From Acytostelium subglobosum LB1 (Eukaryota; Evosea; Eumycetozoa; Acytosteliales; Acytosteliaceae): a DNA stretch of 64,000 bases. Positions within the stretch are counted from its first letter, which is position 1. Each line of letters opens with the position of its first letter. The notes beneath the pieces were generated by a model that was not told the origin of the DNA, did no database searches, and was given only the letters and a program-made list of their open reading frames with translations. Below are positions 23,077 through 31,934 of the stretch, piece by piece. The translations under genes and the position numbers were made by a program. Location of the stretch: assembly GCF_000787575.1 (NCBI RefSeq), contig NW_012236498.1:68325-132324 (forward strand). The letters run 5' to 3'.

Positions 23077-23262
23077 CACATCGATACCGAGACACAAAGA
23101 CTCTTTGCCCTTTGATGATCACGTACTCAATCCAATCCTCTAGTCAGTCTACTGACTAAGAGTGATGTTGGTATCTCCAAAGTGATGGTTGTGGAGCAAA
23201 GAGTCTTTGTGAACCTCGGCTACTAACTTGCCTACCAAACCTCATTCCAAGACATTGAACAA
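23077..23262 (+). repeat. Diverged duplication, copy A
   Basis: Pairs with copy B at 23750-23920. Both begin with CCGAG-CACAAA-ACTCTTTGCCCT, then run through TCACG-ACTC to GAGCAAAGAGTCTTTGTG-ACCTCGG and TACTAAC-TG-C-ACCAA. Indels and substitutions separate the copies, so the duplication is not recent. Confidence 0.8.
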
Positions 23263-23749
23263 CAAGACACCTCACCACCGGAATTGTCTTAACTTAATGG
23301 ACCGTTTCCCATCGACAACTGCGCTATCAAGCTGTCCCAAGCAGAACTTCATTGGCATACAAATGCTTCGCAGCGTGGACGGGATCAGCATCACCTGGAC
23401 AACCTCTCTCAGTCAAGGAGCTGTTCTTCTCTTGTAGAGCCTCAAAGGGTTCCAAGCGCAATGCCCTGACTACACGGAGGGTCAACTCAGTCTCATCAAG
23501 GGTGGTGAGATTATCAGGACAATCTTGATCATTGTTCAGGTTATTTGTAGAACAATGATGATAGTCATCTAGATGGAGACCAGATCATGCCCACAATGGA
23601 CAGATACCCCAGCTACAACAATTGCCAGAACGTTGTGGATGGTGAGAACCTCTGGAAGAACAGAGAGGGAGTAAGCGGTGCTACAAGATGAACAAATACA
23701 AGAAGCGCGCTCAGTCCATCAAAGACTATTACAGCCACTTCCAACTACC

Positions 23750-23920
23750 CACCGAGCCACAAATACTCTTTGCCCTATCGATGGTCACGCACTCTTGCAA
23801 GCCTGTCTTCTCATCGGTTAGTCGACTGACCGAGGCGACTTTGCTACAGTGATCATTGTAGAGCAAAGAGTCTTTGTGGACCTCGGATACTAACCTGTCA
23901 ACCAACCTGAATTCCATCTC
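23750..23920 (+). repeat. Diverged duplication, copy B
   Basis: Second copy of the 23077-23262 segment, direct orientation, ending just before the methyltransferase gene's stop codon on the other strand. The shared block AGAGCAAAGAGTCTTTGTG is the best-kept part. Confidence 0.8.
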
Positions 23921-23937
23921 CATCTAGTGCATAGCCT

Positions 23938-25208
23938 TTAGATCTTTATGAACTTTGATTGAATGAACCTTCGATCCATGTTGTTCTTCTGCTTCCTGTT
24001 GGTCACTGTCTTCTCGATAAATACATTCTGCTCCGTCTTGAACAGTCCGCCAGATGTGTAAAGCTTCTCCATGTGCTCTGTATGAATGAATGGTATGTTA
24101 GCCAATGTTGCCTGTCTGCCGTGGCCATCCTTCACCCACTTACCCAATGAGAAGTAGTATGCTCTAGTTCCATCGTAGCGCACATGGAAGTTGTCGCCAA
24201 TCTTTGAGGCATGCTTCTCGAAACGAGCCTGCGCCATGTCGTTCTCAGCATAGTCACGAATCAGTACCTTGCCACCTGGTCGCAGCGTCTTGTAACACAT
24301 GTCGACGACGTTTCCAAATGTGTCTGGATGCATTGCCGACAGGACAAAGATGATAACGACGAGATCGCACTGACCGAATGGCACGCATGATGGCAGCTTC
24401 TCGGCGGGCTCGACTGCGCTGAATACAAAGCTATCACAACGACCTCGGTATTGTTCATTGGCTTCGACCTCTTTTGCGAGGAGGTCGACGGCGTGAGCAG
24501 AGAAGTCGAATGAGACGAAGCGCAGGTGTTCATTCAGCTCGAGCAGTGGCAATGTCGTATTGCCAACGCCACAACCAATCTCAAAGACCTTTACATCCTT
24601 CTGTCCATCGATTGGCTTCATCAAGAACTCTGGAAACTCGCGTACCAACCAATGTCTATCCTTGAAGAAGTTATTGTTGTTATGCTTGTAGAACTTGTTC
24701 CAGTACTTATCTGCGTCCTTCTCGTACTTCTCTGATTGATTGATGGACTAGTTAGTCTTCATGCGCATGAAGTCGGTCAAGTGAGCGAGTGAGGTAGTTG
24801 CGACAAGTGATGTGATGTGATTGATTGATTGATCTATCGTCGCACACACATTACCTGTTTGCCTCATGTTGCGGTGCAGCACAGCAGTTGATCCATGGAT
24901 GAAGGAAGGGGACGAAGGAGAATTCACCTACCAATTAGAAATGGGGAGAGTAGGTCGTTCTTATCCTTCTTGACGTATCCATATATTCTAGCATATCCAC
25001 ATGCATCATCTATTATATTATATCCATCAACTATATTACTATTATTATCTTGTTGTTGTTGTGGTTGTTGATTGATTGATAGTCTTGACTTATCATTTGA
25101 TAAGTCAACATTTGTTGTAGTTGTTGAACTTGTGCTACTACTACTACTTCTACTCCTACAACTGCTACAGTTGTTATTAATGCAGTTGTTATTATTGCAA
25201 TTATTCAT
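23938..25208 (-). CDS. METTL2/METTL6-like tRNA m3C methyltransferase
   Basis: Exon 1 (25208-24932) and exon 2 (24731-23938), intron 200 bases, phase 1, 356 residues. The first 60 residues are unusual: Asn-rich with spaced Cys (NNCNNNNCINNNCSSC) and a Ser/Thr run. The conserved part begins YEKDADKYWNKFYKHN, FFKDRHWLVREFPEFL, both diagnostic of the METTL2/6/8 group. The SAM site is VFEIGCGVGNTTLPLLE, with VSFDFSAHAVDLL for the ribose side; then VVIIFVLSAMHPD and LIRDYAENDMAQARF, and the substrate-side motif NFHVRYDGTRAYYFS. The C-terminus RRFIQSKFIKI matches METTL6 (RVFLQSKFLK). The reaction is 3-methylation of cytidine 32 in the anticodon loop of Thr and/or Ser tRNAs; which tRNAs are used cannot be told here. 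Confidence 0.9.
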
Positions 25209-25429
25209 ATTTATTTATATGTTCTGTACAGATAATTGGTATTGAGATAAATGACTTGTGTTTGTGTAAATCTTGGAACAAAAACGATTCGTCGTCTTCG
25301 TCTTTGAGAGTTTGGGGGATCACGAAGTTCATCAAGATGTTGACCACCCAACATTGATTGATTGAATATAGTTTATTACATTAGTGTTGCCAACGAGATA
25401 TCCGCCAGCCAGCATCCACTTGCCAAATG

Positions 25430-27538
25430 TTATCCAGATGGCGTGGACACTGGCGCCTGGTCTGTAATACCAAGCTTGTTGAGTGATGATGATAATGATG
25501 ATAATGAGGATGATTGCGATCCAGATTGATTGTTATTGATTCCATTCTTTTGGATATGTATTATCAATTGCATGATTGAGTTGCAACTTCCTTTGTTTGC
25601 TTGTGCCAAGAATAGATTGAGTTGTTTTGGGGTGACATCACCAACATGATCAATGTAATACTTGAAGGCTGAGAAGTTGCCCTCATCAATACATTTAAAT
25701 GCCAATGACTCTGTGAGTACATCCTTGCCACAGATCTCGTGTAGCAATGCCAATGAATCTCCACGTAACTTCTTGATCATATATGGTGACCAGTTCTTCA
25801 CACGTTTGATCACCTCTGTAACGTTGGACATCATGTTCTCCAAGTATACCGATCGATCCAGCATTGTATCCTTGCGCATAAGTAATGATCGAGACAGAAG
25901 ATCAATTATATATATGTCACCAAGTGGATATTGATCAATCTTTGCCATGATTGTGGACTTGTTGTCCAGTCCATATTTGTCGACCTTGAGTTTGAGCCAG
26001 GGTACCGAGCACACGCGCTCATAGAGTGAATGACACAATGGATGTTTGATTATCTGTTGTAATGGTTCATCCAGGTTGAGACACTTGGACCATGGATGAC
26101 CACTCGTGCACAGCCACTCGACCAGCCACTCATAGTCCATTAGCAGCTCATTGCGGGCATTGACTGTGTGGGTGATATGTGGCCGTGATCCCATGCTTAG
26201 TCCATCCAGGTGCTTCTGCCATTCCACCATACTACTATTCTCGATCATCCATCTCAACGTGCAAATGGGAATGTGGAAGTTGTCGAGCCATGTGAACAGC
26301 CCTTCGTGTAGGGCCGCTGGTGTGAAGCGATGCTTGATGAACTCCAAGAACTGAATGTTGCCCTGTCCAATAGCCGTCTGGAAGCACTGTCGATAGAGTA
26401 ATGCGCTAGAGTCGTTCAACAACTTGCCCGACTCTATGCACGCGTGCTCCAAGTCGCGGAAGATGGCTATCTGTGTGTGCTGCGACGGGTCTGGGTTGTA
26501 ACGCGTGTTGCTGTAGGTCAGACGCTGCAACACCGTGATGAGCAATGAGATCTCGGCAGTGAAGCCACAGCGTCCCATCTCCATGATGATCGTGTTGACG
26601 AGTGGAGGGTTGCGCAACTCTATTGCACTGCGCAACTCCTTGTCAAAGACCCACCTGAGGTTGGTCTTGCCCAGGTACTCTGCGCGTCCATGTATCATCA
26701 GACTGTATACTCGAGGGTCCTTCATGCGGCCAACATTCTCGATCTCCTTAGTCGTGTAGGGCATGATCTGTCCACGCTCCTCCAAGTAGCGAACGACATA
26801 CTGCGCGACCTCGTACGTGTTGTATACAAGTTCCTCAAACACTAGCTTGCGCGTATGCAGCAACGGGCACTCCTTGAATACGATCTTGACATGCTCGATT
26901 GAGCCCGATCCCAGTGCACCCTTGGTCTGATCAGTTGACAACATTCGAACGGTCTGTGCAAAGAGAGCCAGCCACTCTGGTGATCGCTTGGCGGCCAGCT
27001 TTCGCACACAATCGGTGGACATGGCGTAGGCCTGCTCGCCACTCATTAGATACTCGGCCAACTCGAGATTGTCGCTGTCCATTGCGCACTCTACACGTCG
27101 CTGCATCTCTGCTTGAACGTGCGAGGAGGAGAAGCGCGACACACACTTGTCCTGCATCTCTTTGAGCAGGTCGATGCTGCCCAGACGCGACAGGTAAGAC
27201 ACACATGCTGGCGTGTGGAAGAGATGTTCGCCCAGTATGTTGGTCACCTGATTGAAGGCTTGTTCAGTGGGTACATGCTTGCAGATCAGTTCAAAGGTGC
27301 GATCAGAAATGAAGAGTGGGGTGATGTCGCCGGCCAGATGGTATTGATTGAGCTTGTCTAGGAACAAATAAAAGTGACCTTGTTCCAACATCCAGTCGAC
27401 ATTCACCAGACTATCATACTTTGGTGAACTTCCATGTTTAACTAATCTTATAATCCTTCTATTAAATTGATGAACATGTGAGAATATCTCTCTACGCAAG
27501 TATATATTATTAAGTATAAGTATAAATTTATCCGTCAT
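25430..27538 (-). CDS. Member of a large dictyostelid ankyrin-like repeat family
   Basis: Single exon, 702 residues. It begins FILILNNIYLRREIFSHVHQ, the N-terminal helix found in a lineage-expanded dictyostelid family whose bodies are degenerate ankyrin-type repeats. Repeat-like units are visible: AMDSDNLELAEYLMSGEQ, AIGQGNIQFLEFIKHRF, CIDEGNFSAFKYYIDHVGD, all of the form of an ankyrin helix pair. No membrane span or catalytic motif. Ser and Asn-rich tail. Function unknown; ankyrin-type repeats suggest protein binding. It pairs divergently with the AT-rich ATPase gene, 307 bases away. Confidence 0.75.
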   Translation of the reverse strand: MTDKFILILNNIYLRREIFSHVHQFNRRIIRLVKHGSSPKYDSLVNVDWMLEQGHFYLFLDKLNQYHLAGDITPLFISDRTFELICKHVPTEQAFNQVTNILGEHLFHTPACVSYLSRLGSIDLLKEMQDKCVSRFSSSHVQAEMQRRVECAMDSDNLELAEYLMSGEQAYAMSTDCVRKLAAKRSPEWLALFAQTVRMLSTDQTKGALGSGSIEHVKIVFKECPLLHTRKLVFEELVYNTYEVAQYVVRYLEERGQIMPYTTKEIENVGRMKDPRVYSLMIHGRAEYLGKTNLRWVFDKELRSAIELRNPPLVNTIIMEMGRCGFTAEISLLITVLQRLTYSNTRYNPDPSQHTQIAIFRDLEHACIESGKLLNDSSALLYRQCFQTAIGQGNIQFLEFIKHRFTPAALHEGLFTWLDNFHIPICTLRWMIENSSMVEWQKHLDGLSMGSRPHITHTVNARNELLMDYEWLVEWLCTSGHPWSKCLNLDEPLQQIIKHPLCHSLYERVCSVPWLKLKVDKYGLDNKSTIMAKIDQYPLGDIYIIDLLSRSLLMRKDTMLDRSVYLENMMSNVTEVIKRVKNWSPYMIKKLRGDSLALLHEICGKDVLTESLAFKCIDEGNFSAFKYYIDHVGDVTPKQLNLFLAQANKGSCNSIMQLIIHIQKNGINNNQSGSQSSSLSSLSSSLNKLGITDQAPVSTPSG

Positions 27539-27845
27539 TATTATTACTATATGATTAATTGATTGATTGTGTGATTGATTGATCTGTTTGATGGATCGTT
27601 AGAAGTCTACACTTGGACAGATATAAATATAATAGGTAATCATGATGAAGGGGTGGTTCCAACCCACCCGATTCCTGATGAACTTTTGGAAACTTCACTG
27701 AACTGAGCCATCATGCCCCTCACACCCCCATCTAGACATGAATCTGACGCTTCTTTCATGCCATTGGTACCTTTAACTTTAGACTAATTGGACATTTATT
27801 AATAATGAAACAACTTAATAACTATTATATATATATATATAAATA
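27539..27845. other. Short spacer of a divergent pair
   Basis: Upstream of both the minus-strand ankyrin-like gene and the plus-strand ATPase gene. Starts with a TTGA run and ends in an AT run at 27825-27845 directly before the ATPase ATG. No coding sequence seen. Confidence 0.5.
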
Positions 27846-29552
27846 ATGTTATTATCTAAACTATTTAATAAAAATATTAATAGTATTTTTAGAGCAGGAA
27901 CACATTATGTTAGCCGATATTGTCCATTAATTGGAAGACCAAACTTCTATTCATCCCATACCTCTTCAACTTTTATGGACTCTACTACACATACACCTAT
28001 TATTAATAATAAACCTTTAAAGAAAAAGGATAAGTCCAATAATATATCAAAGTCTAAAGAACAAGTTCACAAAGTAAAACTTAATATCCTAGTCAATGAT
28101 GATACATTTATTGATTGGATTATTTCAAATTATGGTGATCCTTATCAAAAGAATGCTAAAACTAGAGAAGAAGGAACTGTTGATATAACTTTTGTTGGAA
28201 GGGAAGATACACTTGAGGAAATATATAATATTTCCAAAGATAGATATCTAAATTTAGCACCAACAACATCTGATCAATCATTAATATTAATATTAGGTCC
28301 ATCTGGAATTGGAAAGACATCATTACTCAATCAAATTGGTAATTATATCTCAAAAAAGCAACAACAACATAATATTGGACCTTGTGTTCTTCCAAAGAAT
28401 CAACTAAACATAACAATTACATTTGGAAAAGAAATGGCTTTGGACAAGAAATTGGATAAATATGCATGTGATGCATTAGGTATTAGAATACTTTACAAAT
28501 ACTTCGTGGACGGTACACCTGGTGTAGATTTCAAATCATTTCGTTCATCATTCAGATCATTATTTGATACAGAAATTTATTTATACCAATGCTTTAAAGT
28601 AATTCATAATTATTTGAAAAGAATCCAACAATTAGATGATGAACAATTATTAATTAATTTTGTTATAGATGATATTGATATGATATACAAAAATGATAAT
28701 AATAGAAGATGGTCATTCTTTAGAGAACTCACTGGAAAAATCAATCAATATAATTATTGTAATTCACAATATAACCAATTCTTCAATATTATGTTGGCAG
28801 GAAAATCGGTCAAATATCTTGATAATGTTGTAGTTGGATCTGATTATAGATATGTAAGATTATATTTGAGAGCACTAAATCATCATGAATATCTTGGAAT
28901 TGCAAGAAAGATGAATTTATCACAATATCCAAATGTTATACAAGCATTCAAGTTCATTGGAGGTGTTCCAAATATTCTTTATCATTTTATTCAATCAATT
29001 TCAAAGATGGATAAAAATACATTGGAAAGGAAATCAACTTCAGATCTACTTGATTTCTCAATTCCAGAAGTAGATCAATTATTCAAGGTTCCAAATCAGG
29101 ACAAACAATATATTTGTGATCTAATTTTATTATGTTTGTCTGGAAACAAGTTTAGGTGCTGGTATCATAGACTATCAACAAACTCTCCATATATTATGGA
29201 GTTTCAAGAAGCTGGATATATTACATTTACACCAGAACGACAAATATTCATTCCGTTATACTCAATCAGGAGATATCTCAAGACATGTCCCAATTTTCCA
29301 AAAGATGTCCATCAAACATTAGACCAGATAATTAATATTTTGTTAAATGACCAAGATAATTCTAACAATCAAGATAGATTGATTGGACTCCTTAAAGTTG
29401 TTAAAACACAATCACTCTCATATCTGGAGAAAGTTCATCCTACTTTACTTGATTATTTTTTAGATGAGCTCCTTTTCGGAAGGTGTTCCAACTCAACAAT
29501 ATTCAATTGTTTTCCATTTGAAGCCTTCTTCCAGAAGACTAACCTCAAATAA
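27846..29552 (+). CDS. P-loop ATPase of STAND/Crinkler-associated type, AT-rich
   Basis: Single exon, 568 residues. Residues 115-120 (TFVGRE) are followed by a nucleotide-binding domain: Walker A GPSGIGKTSL at 151-160 and Walker B LLINFVIDDID at 268-278. The VGRE ... GPSGIGKT arrangement is that of STAND/AAA ATPases, and a very similar domain precedes the effector domain in amoebal and oomycete Crinkler proteins. FRSLFDTEIYLYQCFKVI and the region around 320-420 (MLAGKSVKYLDNVV, ALNHHEYLGIARKMNL) would be the sensor and helical parts. Lacks a clear C-terminal effector. Codons are overwhelmingly A/T-ending (AAT, ATT, AAA), unlike all larger neighbours, which suggests a young family member or transfer. 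The first 40 residues (basic, no acidic residue, e.g. SKLFNKNINSIFRAG) could be a mitochondrial presequence. Confidence 0.7.
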   Translation: MLLSKLFNKNINSIFRAGTHYVSRYCPLIGRPNFYSSHTSSTFMDSTTHTPIINNKPLKKKDKSNNISKSKEQVHKVKLNILVNDDTFIDWIISNYGDPYQKNAKTREEGTVDITFVGREDTLEEIYNISKDRYLNLAPTTSDQSLILILGPSGIGKTSLLNQIGNYISKKQQQHNIGPCVLPKNQLNITITFGKEMALDKKLDKYACDALGIRILYKYFVDGTPGVDFKSFRSSFRSLFDTEIYLYQCFKVIHNYLKRIQQLDDEQLLINFVIDDIDMIYKNDNNRRWSFFRELTGKINQYNYCNSQYNQFFNIMLAGKSVKYLDNVVVGSDYRYVRLYLRALNHHEYLGIARKMNLSQYPNVIQAFKFIGGVPNILYHFIQSISKMDKNTLERKSTSDLLDFSIPEVDQLFKVPNQDKQYICDLILLCLSGNKFRCWYHRLSTNSPYIMEFQEAGYITFTPERQIFIPLYSIRRYLKTCPNFPKDVHQTLDQIINILLNDQDNSNNQDRLIGLLKVVKTQSLSYLEKVHPTLLDYFLDELLFGRCSNSTIFNCFPFEAFFQKTNLK

Positions 29553-29677
29553 TATTATTAATAAATAAATATATTTTACAAATGAACAATACTAGATAAT
29601 TTATTGTGTGGCGTCACACATGAGTATAGAATTGTTGGTGTTGATGAGATGATGTACAGTGGAGTGGAAGAAGTTGT

Positions 29678-29998
29678 TTAGATACCGAGGATACCAGAAG
29701 TGATACCATCAACAGTCATGATCACAGTGTTGAGTGTCGAGTTGACAGTCTGGGTAACACCATCAATTGCTGGCTTCAAGTCACTGGCAAGAGTGGCAAC
29801 AATACCAGAGGTGGCGTTAGATGATTGGCCGAAGGAGTTCATTCTTCCACTGGCAATGGATCCATTGCTGATCGACGAGGCGTTGAAGGAGCCCATTGAG
29901 GAAATTGATTCTAAATATTTACATTAATGTTAATAAAATTAAAGAATATTATTAATATTAATATTAATATTAATTGATAACTTACTGATGATAGTCAT
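29678..29998 (-). CDS. Small HssA/SigN-like protein with 13-base first exon
   Basis: Exon 1 is only 13 bases (29998-29986, ATG ACT ATC ATC A), followed by GTAAG; exon 2 is 29910-29678. Product 81 residues: MTIIKSISSMGSFNASSISN, then Ser/Asn/Gly-rich sequence and a hydrophobic end (MTVDGITSGILGI). The opening closely follows the MTI/MTL-x-SISSxG start of the dictyostelid HssA/2C/7E, SigN and UPF0512 small proteins, which are highly expressed in development. The Gly-Gly-Cys-Gly core of those families is missing, so this is at most a divergent member. A (CA)n run at 30358-30375 lies upstream. Biochemical role unknown. Confidence 0.65.
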
Positions 29999-30541
29999 TT
30001 TAGTTTGATTGAATTGATTGAATTGATTAATTTGATGATTTGATTGAATGATTAAGACATGGTATTTATAGTTAAAATAATTAATATTATTGATTGATTG
30101 ATTTATTGATGATGATGATATCAATTCATACTTTCAAAGATATTAGATATAGATGGGGATGATTAATCATTCATTGGCGGGGAATTGTAAATATGATTAT
30201 TCCATGTTTGATTATAATATTATTGGATAATAAGTATCTGTCATGGATACTTAAATCTTCCTACCCTGACTCTAATACAAAGGGGTTGTCATCAATCCAT
30301 TCCATAAGTGATAAACCACACACCCGTCAATTCCATCTGGATGATGACTATTCAATCACACACACACACACACTCACTGATTGATTGATTAGACAAGACG
30401 AATCACGTGATACTAATATTAAATGTACACAAATCAAACTCCCATTTATAAACACATTACTCTGAGATTTGGATGAGTAGCGCGGACTGAGGAGAATAAA
30501 GCTGACGAATGGCTGTGAATGACGTCACTCACTGATTAGGA
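29999..30541. other. Spacer upstream of the HssA/SigN-like gene
   Basis: AT-rich near the gene, with a (CA)n run at 30358-30375 followed by TTGA. Read from the minus strand this GT/CA box sits about 360 bases before the start codon, where G-boxes occur in prespore genes; not proven. No coding sequence seen. Confidence 0.45.
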
Positions 30542-31554
30542 TTATGTTTCGAATGGGTTGGCATCGTCGAATGGATTGGGTTCGTGAGTTGGTGGCAAGT
30601 ATGTCTCTTGATGCTGTACGCCAGCCGATTGATGCATCTGCTCGTATGTCTCGGGCACAGGCTCGAATGGTGCCGGCTCATGATGGTCTTGCTCCTCAAT
30701 CGTCATCTTGTCCAGTGTGATTGGTGGCTGGTACGGTTGTGGTGGCTCCAAGCCAGAGTGCTGTGATGAAAACGTTGGCGACTCGACGCCAAAGATCTTG
30801 CCCTCGGCGGCCATCCACATGCGAATGCCCTCATCGATGAATCGCTTCTGTTCCACGACAAACTGTCTGAGTGCGACGGCCACCTCGCGCTGGACGAAGC
30901 GTACCATCTCGTGGACCTGAGACAAGAGGTTGGCGCACGACTGATCGTACAGCATCTTCTGCGTGTCGTGCTCGGCCTGCTTCTCAGACACCTGCTTGCC
31001 AGACTTTTGAGCGTGCTTCAGGTTGTAAACGGCTGCGCTGAACTTGGAGCGCATATCATCGTGCTGTGTCTCGGTAGCGATCACCTTCTTGACGTTGCCA
31101 GCGTAAATAGCCATCAGTTGATTATGTAGACGATCGTAGAAACCGATATTATACTGTTGGAACAACAGTGCGCTGTCCTTAACACATGATCCAACCTCCA
31201 TCAATGACACTGACAAAGGTACAGTCTGATTTGATATATAGTTTGTATGCGAAGTCTTCTCTCCAAACCTTCCCATTATATTTGCCAAAGCTGTAGCTTG
31301 TTGAAATGACTTGTCTATTGATTGAATGATTGAATGGTAAGTATCAGTACCTCCATGTTTATCATTCATTCATTCAATCATTCATTGACTTGATATATAC
31401 CTCCAAAGAGACAGTAGTTCTTTGAGTTCTCAATCAACAACTTTATGCTCCACTTCATATTCTTGATCTGTGCTCTAGCAACATTGATGTCCTCTGGTTC
31501 CTCGACCAACTCAACAATCGATGCCTTTGCTGAATCCAATACCTTTTTAAACAT
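30542..31554 (-). CDS. BAR-domain membrane-curvature protein with NPF motifs
   Basis: Exon 1 (31554-31401) and exon 2 (31314-30542), phase 1, 308 residues. Residues 1-225 form a helical BAR/AH domain: MFKKVLDSAKASIVELVEE, LANIMGRFGEKTSHTN, LMEVGSCVKDSALLFQQYN, then the basic helix HAQKSGKQVSEKQAEHD and SCANLLSQVHEMVRFVQREV. BAR dimers sense or bend membranes in endocytosis and trafficking. The tail is Pro/Gln-rich and ends EPNPFDDANPFET: two Asn-Pro-Phe motifs at the extreme C-terminus, the ligand of EH-domain endocytic adaptors (Eps15, EHD). This makes a clathrin/endosomal role likely by inference. No SH3 domain is present. Confidence 0.8.
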
Positions 31555-31934
31555 CTTATCTGTATATGTTTGTGGTATATATAACAGTAATAATAGTAAG
31601 TTAAGTAATAACAATGAATGATGAAGGATGATGAACTACAAACCAGCATGGAAAATACCCCCCTTTGCTTCTTCGAGTTCAAGCAACAACACTGTTTGAT
31701 TGCGTTTGTGTGTGTTCGCGACATAACCTCGGATTTCACTGAAATTGACTACAAATGGAAGGTACCTGCATGACGACAGGCATCCTGGTCGGTCCTTTGT
31801 AGCCTCAGAGGACATCTCGACTTCCTGGTTCCAAAGGATTCGATTTGGATTGAATTGATTGAGTAGAACAAGCTGACAATGAATAAATGAAATGACGAAT
31901 GAATATGATAGATAATATGTATAGGTCAATCAAT
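31555..31934. other. Spacer between MIF4G and BAR genes
   Basis: 3' side of the MIF4G gene and promoter side of the BAR gene, both minus strand. Minus-strand ORFs here (31636-31929, 31455-31739) read through the ends of both genes and have no domain. Confidence 0.5.

Larger units (their letters stand above)
22019..23930 (+). pseudogene. Decayed gene-like region, family not recognised
   Basis: About 1.9 kb in which peptide-like stretches without low-complexity sequence appear in changing plus-strand frames, broken by stops. Examples: QDVSFWIGSSSWGDTLAMTV near 22070-22130, GVDYSLGINRFKYDQDPLFP near 22270-22330, and KDIYVAFGNGSFSINSHGAP, which is formed only if 22468-22546 is removed as a GTAAGT...TAG intron. 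Later come LKPTTILLDTYISGDHASSI (about 22855-22925) and MDRYPSYNNCQNVVDGENLW (about 23590-23655). A diverged duplication lies inside (23077-23262 and 23750-23920). No family could be named. It may be an old gene copy, several pieces, or a dead DNA transposon. A working multi-exon gene is less likely because the frame is lost inside peptide-like stretches too. Confidence 0.5.
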
